Virus record (IMG/VR): IMGVR_UViG_3300009431_000109 | Coordinates: 1-28,011 of that record | DNA length: 28,011 bases | Strand: one strand, 5' to 3' | Source: a virus | Shown: positions 14,549 through 20,993 of the stretch, in pieces | Layout: every line of letters starts with the position of its first letter | How positions within the stretch are numbered: position 1 is the stretch's first letter | Position numbers and translations under genes: made by a program | The notes under the pieces: model-generated | Database searches by the model: none | Told to the model about the DNA's origin: nothing | The model's input: the letters and a program-made list of their open reading frames with translations, nothing else

Positions 14549-16702
14549 TCAGGCGGTCGACTGGACCATCCCGTCGCGGTCGGCGGCGGCCACGCCGTAG
14601 TCGAGGTACACGCGGAAGCCCTCGGCCAGGGTGTCGCCGGCCGCGGCGACCGGCTCGACGGTGGGCGTCTGGACCCCGTCGAGGAACCCGACGCGGATGT
14701 TGGCGCACTCGGCCGGGTTGGCGAACAGGTACCACGTCGTGGCGCTGGTCAGGCGCGGGTCGGTGAACGGGGCGATGGATCCGTCGCCGTAGCCGTGCTT
14801 GCCGTGCTGGGTCGCCGCGGCGGCCCCCACGCCGATGACGACGATGTCCGGGCTCGAGCAGATCGCCCGGGCGGTCCCGAGCAGGGCGATCGGGGCCAGG
14901 AGCGTCTTGGGCATCAGGTGACGCGGCTGGCTCTTGGAGTCCAGCTGGCCCATCATCAGGGTCGCCGCCGAGTCGACCGTCGCGATCGCCAGGGCGCTGG
15001 ATTCCTGGAGGGTCTCGGTGGCGGTGGCGAAGATCGCCGTCCCGTCGGCCATCGCGGCGTTAGCCTCGAGCAGGGTGTACACGACGGTCGAGACGTCGTT
15101 CATGGCCCCGAGGCCCAGGAGGCGCGGGGCGTCGGTCAGGATGTCGATCCGGTCGTCGATGATGTGCTGACGGCTGATGTACAACACCTTGCCGCGCGTG
15201 ACGCCGGTGATCTCCTCGCCGCTGTCGTCGAGGCTGACCGCCGAGAGCTTGCCGTCGTCGCCGACCTCGGTCAGGCCGCCGGCGATGTCGAGCTTGACCA
15301 TCTTCTCGGCCTGGAACCCGCGGAGGGGTCCGACCGAGCAGAACTGGCGCCACGTCTGCTGGGCCGACAGGGCGCCCTGGATGGACGTCACGCCGGCAAC
15401 GTTGGTGACGATGTTGGCCAGGGAGGCCGTGCCGATCCCGGCGCGGTACAGGTCGGAGCGGTTGTCGGGGATCGCCCGGCCCTCGAGGCGCAGGGCGTGG
15501 CGGAACACGTCCTCGAGGCGCAGGCCGCGGAGGGACCGCTCGGCGGTGTGGAGGGTCTGCTCGTCGTAGCCGCGAGTCATCGCGAAGTCGCCGGCGTTGG
15601 CGCGGATCAGGATCCCGGCCTCGACGGTGCGCCTCGCCGCCTCGTCGGCGGCCGGGGCCACGTGGACCGCCGGGAGGCCGGTGACGGGCGGGCGGGCGGC
15701 GCGGAGGACCTCGGCGAACCGGGCGCGGGCGGCGTCGAGGGTGACCGCCGGGTCGCCGATCGCCGCGTCGCGGGTCGCCTCGTCGACGCCGGCGATCCGG
15801 GCCAGCTCGGTGATCTCTCGGGCGCGGGCGGCCGCCGCGTCGGCATCGCGGGCGTCGAGGATGTCGTTGACGTCGTCGCGGGTCAGGGCGACCGGCGGGT
15901 CGGCCGGCGGGGCGGCGTCGGCCGTGGCGCGGGCCTCGGCGGCCTCGAAGTCGGCCGTCAGGGCGGTTCGCTGGTCGTCGGTGAGGTCGTCGGGGTCGAA
16001 ACCTCGGGCTCGGATGTAGTCGTTCAGGTTCATGGTGGCGGTGTCCTTTCGTTGGGGGGTCGCGGGGGCGGTGCGGTGGGTGGCGGTGTGGTGCGGCGGG
16101 CGATCGTCGTCCGCGCGGTTGGTCGCGTTGGGGTCGGCGCCGATCGGGCAGACGGAGTTTTCGTGGATCGTCCAGGACGTCGCGATTCGCAGCGGGCGGC
16201 CGTTGTCGGCGGCGGTGAACTTGCGCCCCTTGACCGTGGCGGTCTGGCCCGGGTCGATGTAGACGGCGCCCTCGACGCGGTAGCCGATCGAGTTGTCCGT
16301 CAGGTGGCCGCCCTGGATCAGGGACCATGCGGTCTCGCCTCGCTCGGTCTCGGCGAACGTGTTGACGCCGATCAGCTTGTCGCCCTCGACGCGGATCTCG
16401 CGGGTGGATCCGATCTGCTGGTCGATCGACCAGCGGCCGTGGGCGTCCAGGAGGGGGATCTGGCGCGAGTCGGGGATCTCGACGCCGGCCATCAGGAGGA
16501 TCTCGTCGACCCGCTCGTAGCGCGTCCAGTCGTAGACCGTTACCGGGGCCTCGGTGGCGATGACGGCCTCGACGGTGCGGGCCTCGACGTCGAGGCTCTC
16601 GGCGCGGGTGACGTAGGCGCGGACGGTGAGGCGATCGGCGTCGGTGGCCGCCGGCGGGGCGTTTCTCGTCTGGATCGGGCTCGGTCTATGCGGCGGCTGC
16701 AT
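14549..16702 (-). CDS. Prohead protease-major capsid protein fusion with internal start (717 aa)
   Basis: Residues about 25-200 are an HK97-type prohead protease (U35): His88 in LLDAHGRWS, Ser138 in HLTDNSIGYRV, and the conserved ENSVCPIGADPNA. Residues 224-390 are helical and charged, like a scaffold/delta domain. The rest is the capsid fold, ending with WYLFANPAECANIRVGFLDG and GFRVYLDYGVAA. Met224 (start at 16033) has the same CGAAAGGAC ribosome site used elsewhere, so a separate 494-residue scaffold-capsid protein is probably made in excess, with the full fusion as a minor product. Protease-capsid fusions are known in phages. The ATG at 16702 is served by GGAG inside the portal repeat. 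Confidence 0.88.
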   Translation of the reverse strand: MQPPHRPSPIQTRNAPPAATDADRLTVRAYVTRAESLDVEARTVEAVIATEAPVTVYDWTRYERVDEILLMAGVEIPDSRQIPLLDAHGRWSIDQQIGSTREIRVEGDKLIGVNTFAETERGETAWSLIQGGHLTDNSIGYRVEGAVYIDPGQTATVKGRKFTAADNGRPLRIATSWTIHENSVCPIGADPNATNRADDDRPPHHTATHRTAPATPQRKDTATMNLNDYIRARGFDPDDLTDDQRTALTADFEAAEARATADAAPPADPPVALTRDDVNDILDARDADAAAARAREITELARIAGVDEATRDAAIGDPAVTLDAARARFAEVLRAARPPVTGLPAVHVAPAADEAARRTVEAGILIRANAGDFAMTRGYDEQTLHTAERSLRGLRLEDVFRHALRLEGRAIPDNRSDLYRAGIGTASLANIVTNVAGVTSIQGALSAQQTWRQFCSVGPLRGFQAEKMVKLDIAGGLTEVGDDGKLSAVSLDDSGEEITGVTRGKVLYISRQHIIDDRIDILTDAPRLLGLGAMNDVSTVVYTLLEANAAMADGTAIFATATETLQESSALAIATVDSAATLMMGQLDSKSQPRHLMPKTLLAPIALLGTARAICSSPDIVVIGVGAAAATQHGKHGYGDGSIAPFTDPRLTSATTWYLFANPAECANIRVGFLDGVQTPTVEPVAAAGDTLAEGFRVYLDYGVAAADRDGMVQSTA
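16033..16052 (-). promoter_or_regulatory. Internal ribosome-binding site of the capsid part
   Basis: On the minus strand CGAAAGGAC lies about ten bases before an in-frame ATG at 16033 (Met224 of the fusion). The same motif precedes the genes starting at 8018, 14396, 18477 and 27614. The codons before it encode a His/Thr/Pro-rich linker, consistent with a domain border. Confidence 0.65.
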
Positions 16703-18248
16703 CGGTGGACTCCGTGGACTCGGTGGACTCGGTGGACTCGGCCGCGGTCTCGTCGGCGGCCTCGGCGGCGTTTTCCGCGGCGATCGCCGGGGCGGCGTCC
16801 TCGATCGTCAGGCCCTTGGTCGCCAGGTACTCGCGTTCCTCGGCGATCTGGTCGACCGCGCGGCGCCAGTCGAGGCCCTGGCGGGCGTACTCGCGCTTCA
16901 GCGTGGTCGTCAGGCTGTTGAGGCGGATCCGCTGGGCGTTGGCCTCCTTGGCCGGGTCGACGTGCTGGCGGCCGGGCCAGTACCACTCGGCCAGGATCCC
17001 GGCGCCGGGGCGCAGGATCGGACGGACGCGGGTGGTCAGGGCGTACTCGGCATACCAGGCGTCGAAAACGGCGTTGCAGTCGACGCGGCGGTCGGCCTGG
17101 CGGGTGGTGACGAAACGGTGGTAGCCCTGGTCGTCGAGGCGGCCCGAGGCGTAGTTGTGGTTGGACGAATCGGCCGCGGCGCGGTTGTACGGCATGTGAA
17201 ACGGCCGGGCGGCCTCGGCGATCTGTTCGTGCTTGAAGTCCTTGTACGTGGCGGTCGGCTGCTTGGCGTCGAACCCGGTGGCGCCGTAGCCGTAGGGGAT
17301 CGTCATGGCCGAGTCGTCGGGGATCTCGACCTCGTCGAAGTCGGCCTCGGCGTCCTCGACGTCGATCTCGGCGTTGTTGGCGTGGAGGAGGACGGAGATC
17401 GACGCGGCGCGACGTGCCGCCCGGACGGTGGCCAGGGTGTAGCCGCGCAGTTGCATCAGCGGGATCAGGCTGGCCGCCAGGCGCGGGATCCCGCGGATCT
17501 GGCCGGGGCGGTCGGGGTCGAAGATGTGGATCACCTTGTCGGCGGGGACCAGGTCGTAGGCGGCGGGGTTCGCCGCGCCGGTCGTGTCGCCGGGGTGGTT
17601 CTTGAGGATGTAGTATCCCGACGGGCGGCCGTCGTCGTCGAACCGGACCCCGTCGCGGACGGTCCGGTCGCCGTAGAGGGCCCAGGGCGAACAGACGCGA
17701 TCCGATTCGATCAGGCGGAGCCGGAGCGAGACGGCGCCGCGCGCCGCGTCGGGGTCGTTGACCAGGACGATGAACGCCTCGCCGGAGTGGCCGATCTGTT
17801 GCTCGGCCTGGCGGAGGATCTGCCCGAAGGTGCGCGACCCGTCGGCGTCGCACCGGGCGGACCAGTCGGCGAAGTCGTCCTCGATGCGCTGGGCCGTGGT
17901 CTCGGCGGGCCCCGAGATCTGCAACCGCGGGCCGGGGCCGACGACGTCGTTGGCCAGGGTGTCGACGATCCCCCGAGCGTAGCCGTTGTTGGCGTACTCG
18001 AACCGGCACCGCCGGCGGATGGTCGCCAGGTCGGCCCGGACGATCGCGTTGATGTCCAGGATCGAGGCGTCGGCGAAATGCGTGTCGGTGTAGCGATTGG
18101 ACGCCGCCGCGTCGTAATACGACCGGCCCTGGCCGCCGCGCTGGTTTGCGGGCTTGCGGACGATCTTGTTGACGATCGGGCGGGGGGCCTGGCCGCGGCC
18201 GACCAGGGCGTCGGCGACGCGTCGGAGGAGTCCGCGGCGGCGGGCCAT
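16686..18248 (-). CDS. Portal protein, lambda family (520 aa)
   Basis: The dodecameric vertex through which DNA enters and leaves the head. Length and sequence fit the lambda B-type portal family (PF05136): a basic N-terminus, NNGYARGIVDTLANDVVGPG near 90-110, the SGEAFIVL strand, DPDRPGQIRGIPRLAA in the middle and NYASGRLDDQGYHRF later. The C-terminus is low-complexity, Ala/Glu-rich with four EST repeats, encoded by a 9-bp tandem repeat. The gene overlaps the next one by 17 bases. Its place between the gpW and protease-capsid genes is standard. Confidence 0.92.
   Translation of the reverse strand: MARRRGLLRRVADALVGRGQAPRPIVNKIVRKPANQRGGQGRSYYDAAASNRYTDTHFADASILDINAIVRADLATIRRRCRFEYANNGYARGIVDTLANDVVGPGPRLQISGPAETTAQRIEDDFADWSARCDADGSRTFGQILRQAEQQIGHSGEAFIVLVNDPDAARGAVSLRLRLIESDRVCSPWALYGDRTVRDGVRFDDDGRPSGYYILKNHPGDTTGAANPAAYDLVPADKVIHIFDPDRPGQIRGIPRLAASLIPLMQLRGYTLATVRAARRAASISVLLHANNAEIDVEDAEADFDEVEIPDDSAMTIPYGYGATGFDAKQPTATYKDFKHEQIAEAARPFHMPYNRAAADSSNHNYASGRLDDQGYHRFVTTRQADRRVDCNAVFDAWYAEYALTTRVRPILRPGAGILAEWYWPGRQHVDPAKEANAQRIRLNSLTTTLKREYARQGLDWRRAVDQIAEEREYLATKGLTIEDAAPAIAAENAAEAADETAAESTESTESTESTDAAAA
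16704..16739. repeat. Four 9-bp tandem repeats (GGTGGACTC)
   Basis: Four units, three identical and one with C in place of the first G, encode Glu-Ser-Thr four times at the portal C-terminus. On the minus strand the variant base makes GGAG, eight bases before the ATG of the protease-capsid gene. Confidence 0.8.
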
Positions 18249-18454
18249 TAGCGGGCCCTCGACGACTTGAAGGTGTTGATCGCGAAGGCCCGGCCGGCGG
18301 AGCTGGTGTTCTGGCCGGCGTAGAGGCGGGCCAGGGCGTCGAGCATGTCGGCCCGGGACCCGTAGGCCACCGTCCGGCCGTTCTCGTCGGTGACCGACGT
18401 GGCGCCCACCTCCAGGGCGGCCTCGATCGCGGCGATGATCGTCGCGGTGCTCAT
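18248..18454 (-). CDS. gpW-like head-tail joining protein (68 aa)
   Basis: A small protein of the lambda gpW type, which closes the portal after packaging and prepares the head for tail attachment. Length (68 residues) and pattern fit: an N-terminal helix (IIAAIEAALEVGA), a short beta hairpin (SVTDENGRTVAYGS), and a second helix (RADMLDALARLYAGQ). A position immediately before the portal gene is typical. The stop overlaps the portal start as TAATG (18246-18250). Translation is probably coupled to the leader peptide upstream. Confidence 0.75.
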   Translation of the reverse strand: MSTATIIAAIEAALEVGATSVTDENGRTVAYGSRADMLDALARLYAGQNTSSAGRAFAINTFKSSRAR

Positions 18455-18477
18455 CGAATACGTCCGATCCAGGTCAT
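18451..18477 (-). CDS. Eight-residue leader peptide MTWIGRIR coupled to the gpW gene
   Basis: A short frame begins at the ATG at 18477, eight bases after the phage's usual ribosome site CGAAAGGACCG. It ends in TGA overlapping the gpW ATG as ATGA (18451-18454). The gpW start itself has only a weak ribosome site, so ribosomes probably load at the leader and reinitiate. The alternative is a long gpW frame starting at 18562, which has no ribosome site and would include the terminator. Confidence 0.5.
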   Translation of the reverse strand: MTWIGRIR

Positions 18478-18497
18478 GCGGTCCTTTCGGGCTGTCC

Positions 18498-18547
18498 AAA
18501 AAACGGCGGCCGGGCCTGGTGGAGTGGCGGCCCCGCCAGGCCCGGCC
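18498..18547 (-). terminator. Strong intrinsic terminator before the head operon
   Basis: Perfect 12-bp arms, GGCCGGGCCTGG (18508-18519) and CCAGGCCCGGCC (18536-18547). On the minus strand the hairpin is followed, after four bases, by six T (18503-18498). This should stop transcripts from the cassette. The head genes start only 21 bases beyond the T-run, so they need read-through, antitermination or a promoter not seen here. Confidence 0.75.
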
Positions 18548-18630
18548 TGTTCGATCCAGCATGATCTACCTACGTTTTTCGCGCGGGGAGACGGCCGGGG
18601 CAAGTGGAAAACGGCCCCCGCGCGGCAAGT

Positions 18631-18646
18631 GTGCTACATGTAGCAC
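18631..18646. promoter_or_regulatory. Perfect 16-bp palindrome GTGCTACATGTAGCAC
   Basis: A fully symmetric 16-base site with an AT-rich centre in GC-rich DNA, lying in the 275-base gap between the cassette and the head operon. Size and symmetry are those of a dimer-bound operator. Its protein is unknown. The rest of the gap holds further inverted repeats (for example CGCGCGGGG with CCCCGCGCG between 18583 and 18625) but no recognisable promoter. Confidence 0.5.
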
Positions 18647-18671
18647 GAAATCCGCCGTCGGGGCGGATTTC
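18647..18671. repeat. Inverted repeat GAAATCCGCC / GGCGGATTTC
   Basis: Ten-base perfect arms (18647-18656 and 18662-18671) around a five-base loop, directly beside the 16-bp palindrome. Neither strand has a T-run after it, so it is not a standard terminator. It may be a protein site or an RNA hairpin at the end of the cassette transcript. Confidence 0.5.
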
Positions 18672-18729
18672 GAGGGCGGAGGGGGTGGGGTGTAGAGGGT
18701 AGGAACGGCCGGAAACGGCCCGGATGGAC

Positions 18730-19314
18730 TCAGTTGATCGGTGGGATCGGCGTGGCGTACCCGGGCCAGTCGACGTACGCCATCAGCGCCTCGTCGGCTT
18801 TGGCGCGCTCGTATGCGGCGGTGATGTTCGTTCCGGCGGTTTCCCATGCCTTATTTGTGAACGCCTCGGGATCGCCACCGGCGGCCTGATGCCGGGTGGC
18901 GTGCGCCGAGTTGAAACGGATCACGCTGACGTGCGCATCGGCGAGCTTGGCGAGGGTGTCGGCCGACGCGTGCGCGGCGGCTAGGGCGGCAAGCCCGGCG
19001 GGGTAGGCGTCGGCCAGGAACGGGCCCCTTTGCCGGCACTCCACCGCGGCGAACGCGTTGACCCTCAGTTCCGCCAGGATCGCCCGGACGGCCTGGACGT
19101 CGCGGCGTTGCTCTCTCGCGGTCATTTCCTTCGCCTGGGTTTCCATGGTGTCGGCTTGGCGCCTCATCTGTCGGACGATGCAAAACGTCAGGACCACGTA
19201 AACGCCCGTGATCACGACCAGGGCGACCGTTGCCCAGGCCAAGACGGTGGCCGTCGCGCCGCCCGGATCGCAGGCGGCGGCTTCGGCGAGGAGGGTTGTC
19301 GTTTCCGCCAGCAT
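18730..19314 (-). CDS. Single-pass membrane protein of the lower-GC cassette (194 aa)
   Basis: Residues about 22-47 form one strongly hydrophobic helix (VLAWATVALVVITGVYVVL). A basic charged helix with coiled-coil character follows (QMRRQADTMETQAKEM), then a soluble Ala-rich C-terminal domain. This N-terminal layout is common in prophage- and bacterium-encoded membrane proteins of unknown role. GGGAG precedes the start at 19314. It is the last gene before the palindromes and terminator at 18498-18671. A function at the cell envelope, such as exclusion of other phages, would suit a cassette like this but is only a guess. Confidence 0.7.
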   Translation of the reverse strand: MLAETTTLLAEAAACDPGGATATVLAWATVALVVITGVYVVLTFCIVRQMRRQADTMETQAKEMTAREQRRDVQAVRAILAELRVNAFAAVECRQRGPFLADAYPAGLAALAAAHASADTLAKLADAHVSVIRFNSAHATRHQAAGGDPEAFTNKAWETAGTNITAAYERAKADEALMAYVDWPGYATPIPPIN

Positions 19315-19315
19315 G

Positions 19316-19684
19316 CTATGCTCCCGTTTCTGTGGCGGCGTCGTCGGTCGTGTCGTTCCGGCGCGTCGGCACCGGCGGGGCGAGGCGTTCGCGGATCCGC
19401 TTCGTGATGTCGGCGAGGATCGTTTGGGGCTGGCGGCCGACGGGCTGGAGCGCGGGTATGGAAGTGCCCATTCCCGCTCCGGACTTGTCGGGGTCCCCGA
19501 AGGCGTCTAGGCCCTGGATGGGGATCTTGATCGGGTAGAATTCGTTCCGGAGGTCCTTGACGACGAGTGTCCCGCCGTCGGGGTCGATCTCGTAGCGTTC
19601 GAACGGGGCCGCGGCGGGGTTCTTCTTGATCGCGGCGCGGATCTCGGCTTCGGCGTGGGCGACGTACTTGGCGTCGTAGTCCAT
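19316..19684 (-). CDS. Hypothetical protein of the lower-GC cassette (122 aa)
   Basis: I do not recognise this protein. The start at 19684 has a clear ribosome site (GGGAG). The N-terminal 25 residues are helical and charged (YVAHAEAEIRAAIKKN), followed by a beta-like part (RYEIDPDGGTLVVKD) and a Gly/Pro-rich loop. The C-terminus ends in a Thr/Asp-rich tail. It has no transmembrane segment and no Cys clusters. The stop lies one base from the next start, so the two are likely co-translated. Confidence 0.65.
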   Translation of the reverse strand: MDYDAKYVAHAEAEIRAAIKKNPAAAPFERYEIDPDGGTLVVKDLRNEFYPIKIPIQGLDAFGDPDKSGAGMGTSIPALQPVGRQPQTILADITKRIRERLAPPVPTRRNDTTDDAATETGA

Positions 19685-19702
19685 GGCGTTCTCCCAGGTT
19701 TT

Positions 19703-20119
19703 TCATGCCGTGTCTCCCTTCGTGAGTTCTTGGAGGTGGAACCCCATCGCCTCAAGGCCGCGTTCGCAGTCTCGATCCTGTTGCTTGAGGGAGCGGACCA
19801 AGATTCTCGCTCGCTGCGCAGCATCGTGTAACCCACCCCACGAATTGTCGCTTCGATCTGATGCGGCGGCCAAGGCTTGGCAAATACTGGTTGCTTCGTC
19901 TCGTTCCTCCCGCAGCCGCTCGATCTCCTCAGACGCCTGTGCGACCTGCAAATCCCTGTCCTCTACGGTCAGCTTCAGGACGGCGACCTCCTCGCAGAAC
20001 TCTGCAACGAGTGTTTTCAGACGCTCGATCTCCACGGCCTGTCGCTCTGCCAGGCCCTTCAATCGGACGTATTCCGCCCGCAAATCGTCGCCGGACAGAA
20101 TGGGTTGCTCGTCAGTCAT
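19703..20119 (-). CDS. Coiled-coil protein of the lower-GC cassette (138 aa)
   Basis: Residues about 10-85 are a long Glu/Leu/Arg-rich coiled coil (for example VEIERLKTLVAEFCEEV and EEIERLREERDEA). A second helical part follows, with several Cys, Gln and Asp. It has no catalytic motif I recognise. Two in-frame ATGs are close. The one at 20119 is preferred because AAAGGG lies eight bases upstream; the ATG at 20125 is only three bases from that site. Its GC content and third-position bias are clearly lower than in the phage core genes, suggesting different ancestry. It is the first gene after the candidate promoter at 20215-20244. Confidence 0.72.
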   Translation of the reverse strand: MTDEQPILSGDDLRAEYVRLKGLAERQAVEIERLKTLVAEFCEEVAVLKLTVEDRDLQVAQASEEIERLREERDEATSICQALAAASDRSDNSWGGLHDAAQRARILVRSLKQQDRDCERGLEAMGFHLQELTKGDTA

Positions 20120-20185
20120 CGCCATTTCCCTTTCTGCCCGCCCACCAGCGATCGCGGGCTGTCTGGTTAATTATCGCCGCCGAGC

Positions 20186-20200
20186 CAACACCCTGTGTTG
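20186..20200. promoter_or_regulatory. Operator-like dyad CAACAC-cct-GTGTTG
   Basis: A perfect inverted repeat with 6-bp arms and a 3-base centre, about 15 bases downstream of the candidate -10 box, so over or just past the start site. Such a position would suit a repressor operator. No repressor gene is identified in the window. Confidence 0.4.
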
Positions 20201-20214
20201 TCCCGGTCGCGGTC

Positions 20215-20244
20215 ATTCTACCGCCGGCGGCTGTGCCGGTGCAA
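20215..20244 (-). promoter_or_regulatory. Candidate sigma-70 promoter of the 20119-18730 cassette
   Basis: On the minus strand TTGCAC (20244-20239) and TAGAAT (20220-20215) are separated by 18 bases. TAGAAT matches TATAAT at five of six positions; the -35 box is weak, keeping only TTG. Transcription would start near 20208, about 90 bases before the coiled-coil gene, in a gap of about 170 bases. Few other sites in this GC-rich window fit this well. Confidence 0.5.
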
Positions 20245-20276
20245 GGGCGTTCAGGCCGTTTCCGCTACACCCGAAC

Positions 20277-20299
20277 CCCTACCCCCTATCCCTTATCCG
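20277..20299. repeat. ACCCCCTATCCC-type repeat at a gene end
   Basis: The plus strand reads CCCCTACCCCCTATCCCTTA across the stop codon of the zinc-ribbon gene. A 16-base core, CCCTACCCCCTATCCC, is identical at 67-82, where it again spans a stop codon. Confidence 0.6.
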
Positions 20300-20493
20300 T
20301 TGTCGATCGTTTCGCGGGTGCGGATCCGGCGGCCGCAGTGGCGGCAGACGCGGTAGCGGCGGACCTGGCCGGCCAGGGGGACCGTCGTGGCGGTCCGGAA
20401 CATCCTGCACCCGCATCGCGGGCATTTTAGCCCCCGACGGCCTCGCCGGCCGGCCGGGGGGTCCTCGGTCCGTTGTCGTTTCGCTTTCGCCAT
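20293..20493 (-). CDS. Small zinc-ribbon protein (66 aa)
   Basis: Two CxxC pairs are visible: CPRCG at about residue 24 and CRHCG at about 50, separated by an Arg-rich strand (RRYRVC) and followed by RRIRTRETI. This layout is that of NrdR-type or phage Com/Ogr-type zinc ribbons, which bind DNA or RNA. The basic N-terminus supports nucleic-acid binding. A GGAG lies about 12 bases before the ATG. The TAA stop falls inside an ACCCCCTATCCC-type repeat, so the extreme C-terminus is set by that repeat. As a lone ribbon ahead of the lower-GC cassette it could be a transcription factor; the target is unknown. Confidence 0.68.
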   Translation of the reverse strand: MAKAKRQRTEDPPAGRRGRRGLKCPRCGCRMFRTATTVPLAGQVRRYRVCRHCGRRIRTRETIDNG

Positions 20494-20510
20494 CCGTGGC
20501 GTCTCCGGGG

Positions 20511-20546
20511 AGGTTCAAGGTTCCGGGGTCAAGGTTGAAGGTCAGG
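20511..20546. repeat. AAGGTT/AGGTC-type short tandem repeat in an intergenic gap
   Basis: Read on the plus strand, the units are AGGTTCAAGGTTCC, then GGTCAAGGTTGAAGG and TCAGG. The segment lies just after the stop of the 144-aa gene and before the zinc-ribbon gene. It resembles the repeat at 13516-13550. It is of lower GC than its surroundings and looks inserted. Confidence 0.55.
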
Positions 20547-20558
20547 CGTCCCGTAGCG

Positions 20559-20993
20559 TCACGGTCTCGGGGTCGGGAAGTTTGTCATCCAGGACCACGA
20601 CGTCATCCGGTCGACGATCTTGGTCAGCGTCTCGATATGGGCCTGGAGGGCGGCGACCAGGCGGTCGTCGGGCGCGGCGATCGCCTCGAGGACCTCGCCC
20701 ACCTGGGGCGTCGGCGGGCCTATCACCGGACCGAGGGCGCCGAGGTGGTGGAGGTCGGCGGCGAGGGTCTCGGCCTGGGCCTGCGTGAGGACCACCGCGG
20801 CGGGAGTTTCCTCGCCATCGGACACGTTGACGAAGCCGGGGCGCTCGAGTCCCGCGGAACCCACGATAAGGGCCCGCGTCATGTCGTCGACGTCGGCTTC
20901 GTCGCGGGTGGATAGGATGTGGAGGCAGTAGCGCGACGGGTCGAACCGCTTGGAGGCCCGGACGTCGAGGCCGCTGGGGGCGTGGTTGCTCAT
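20559..20993 (-). CDS. Hypothetical protein of the packaging module (144 aa)
   Basis: I do not recognise this protein. The start at 20993 has a good ribosome site (AAAGGA) and overlaps the preceding stop as ATGA. A longer open frame continues upstream but is only the shadow of the kinase fusion. The first 60 residues look globular (CLHILSTRDEADVDD). A helical segment at about 68-90 (LTQAQAETLAADLHHLGAL) and another near 108-130 could form a coiled coil or dimer. It ends about 65 bases before the zinc-ribbon gene; that gap carries a short repeat. Confidence 0.65.
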   Translation of the reverse strand: MSNHAPSGLDVRASKRFDPSRYCLHILSTRDEADVDDMTRALIVGSAGLERPGFVNVSDGEETPAAVVLTQAQAETLAADLHHLGALGPVIGPPTPQVGEVLEAIAAPDDRLVAALQAHIETLTKIVDRMTSWSWMTNFPTPRP

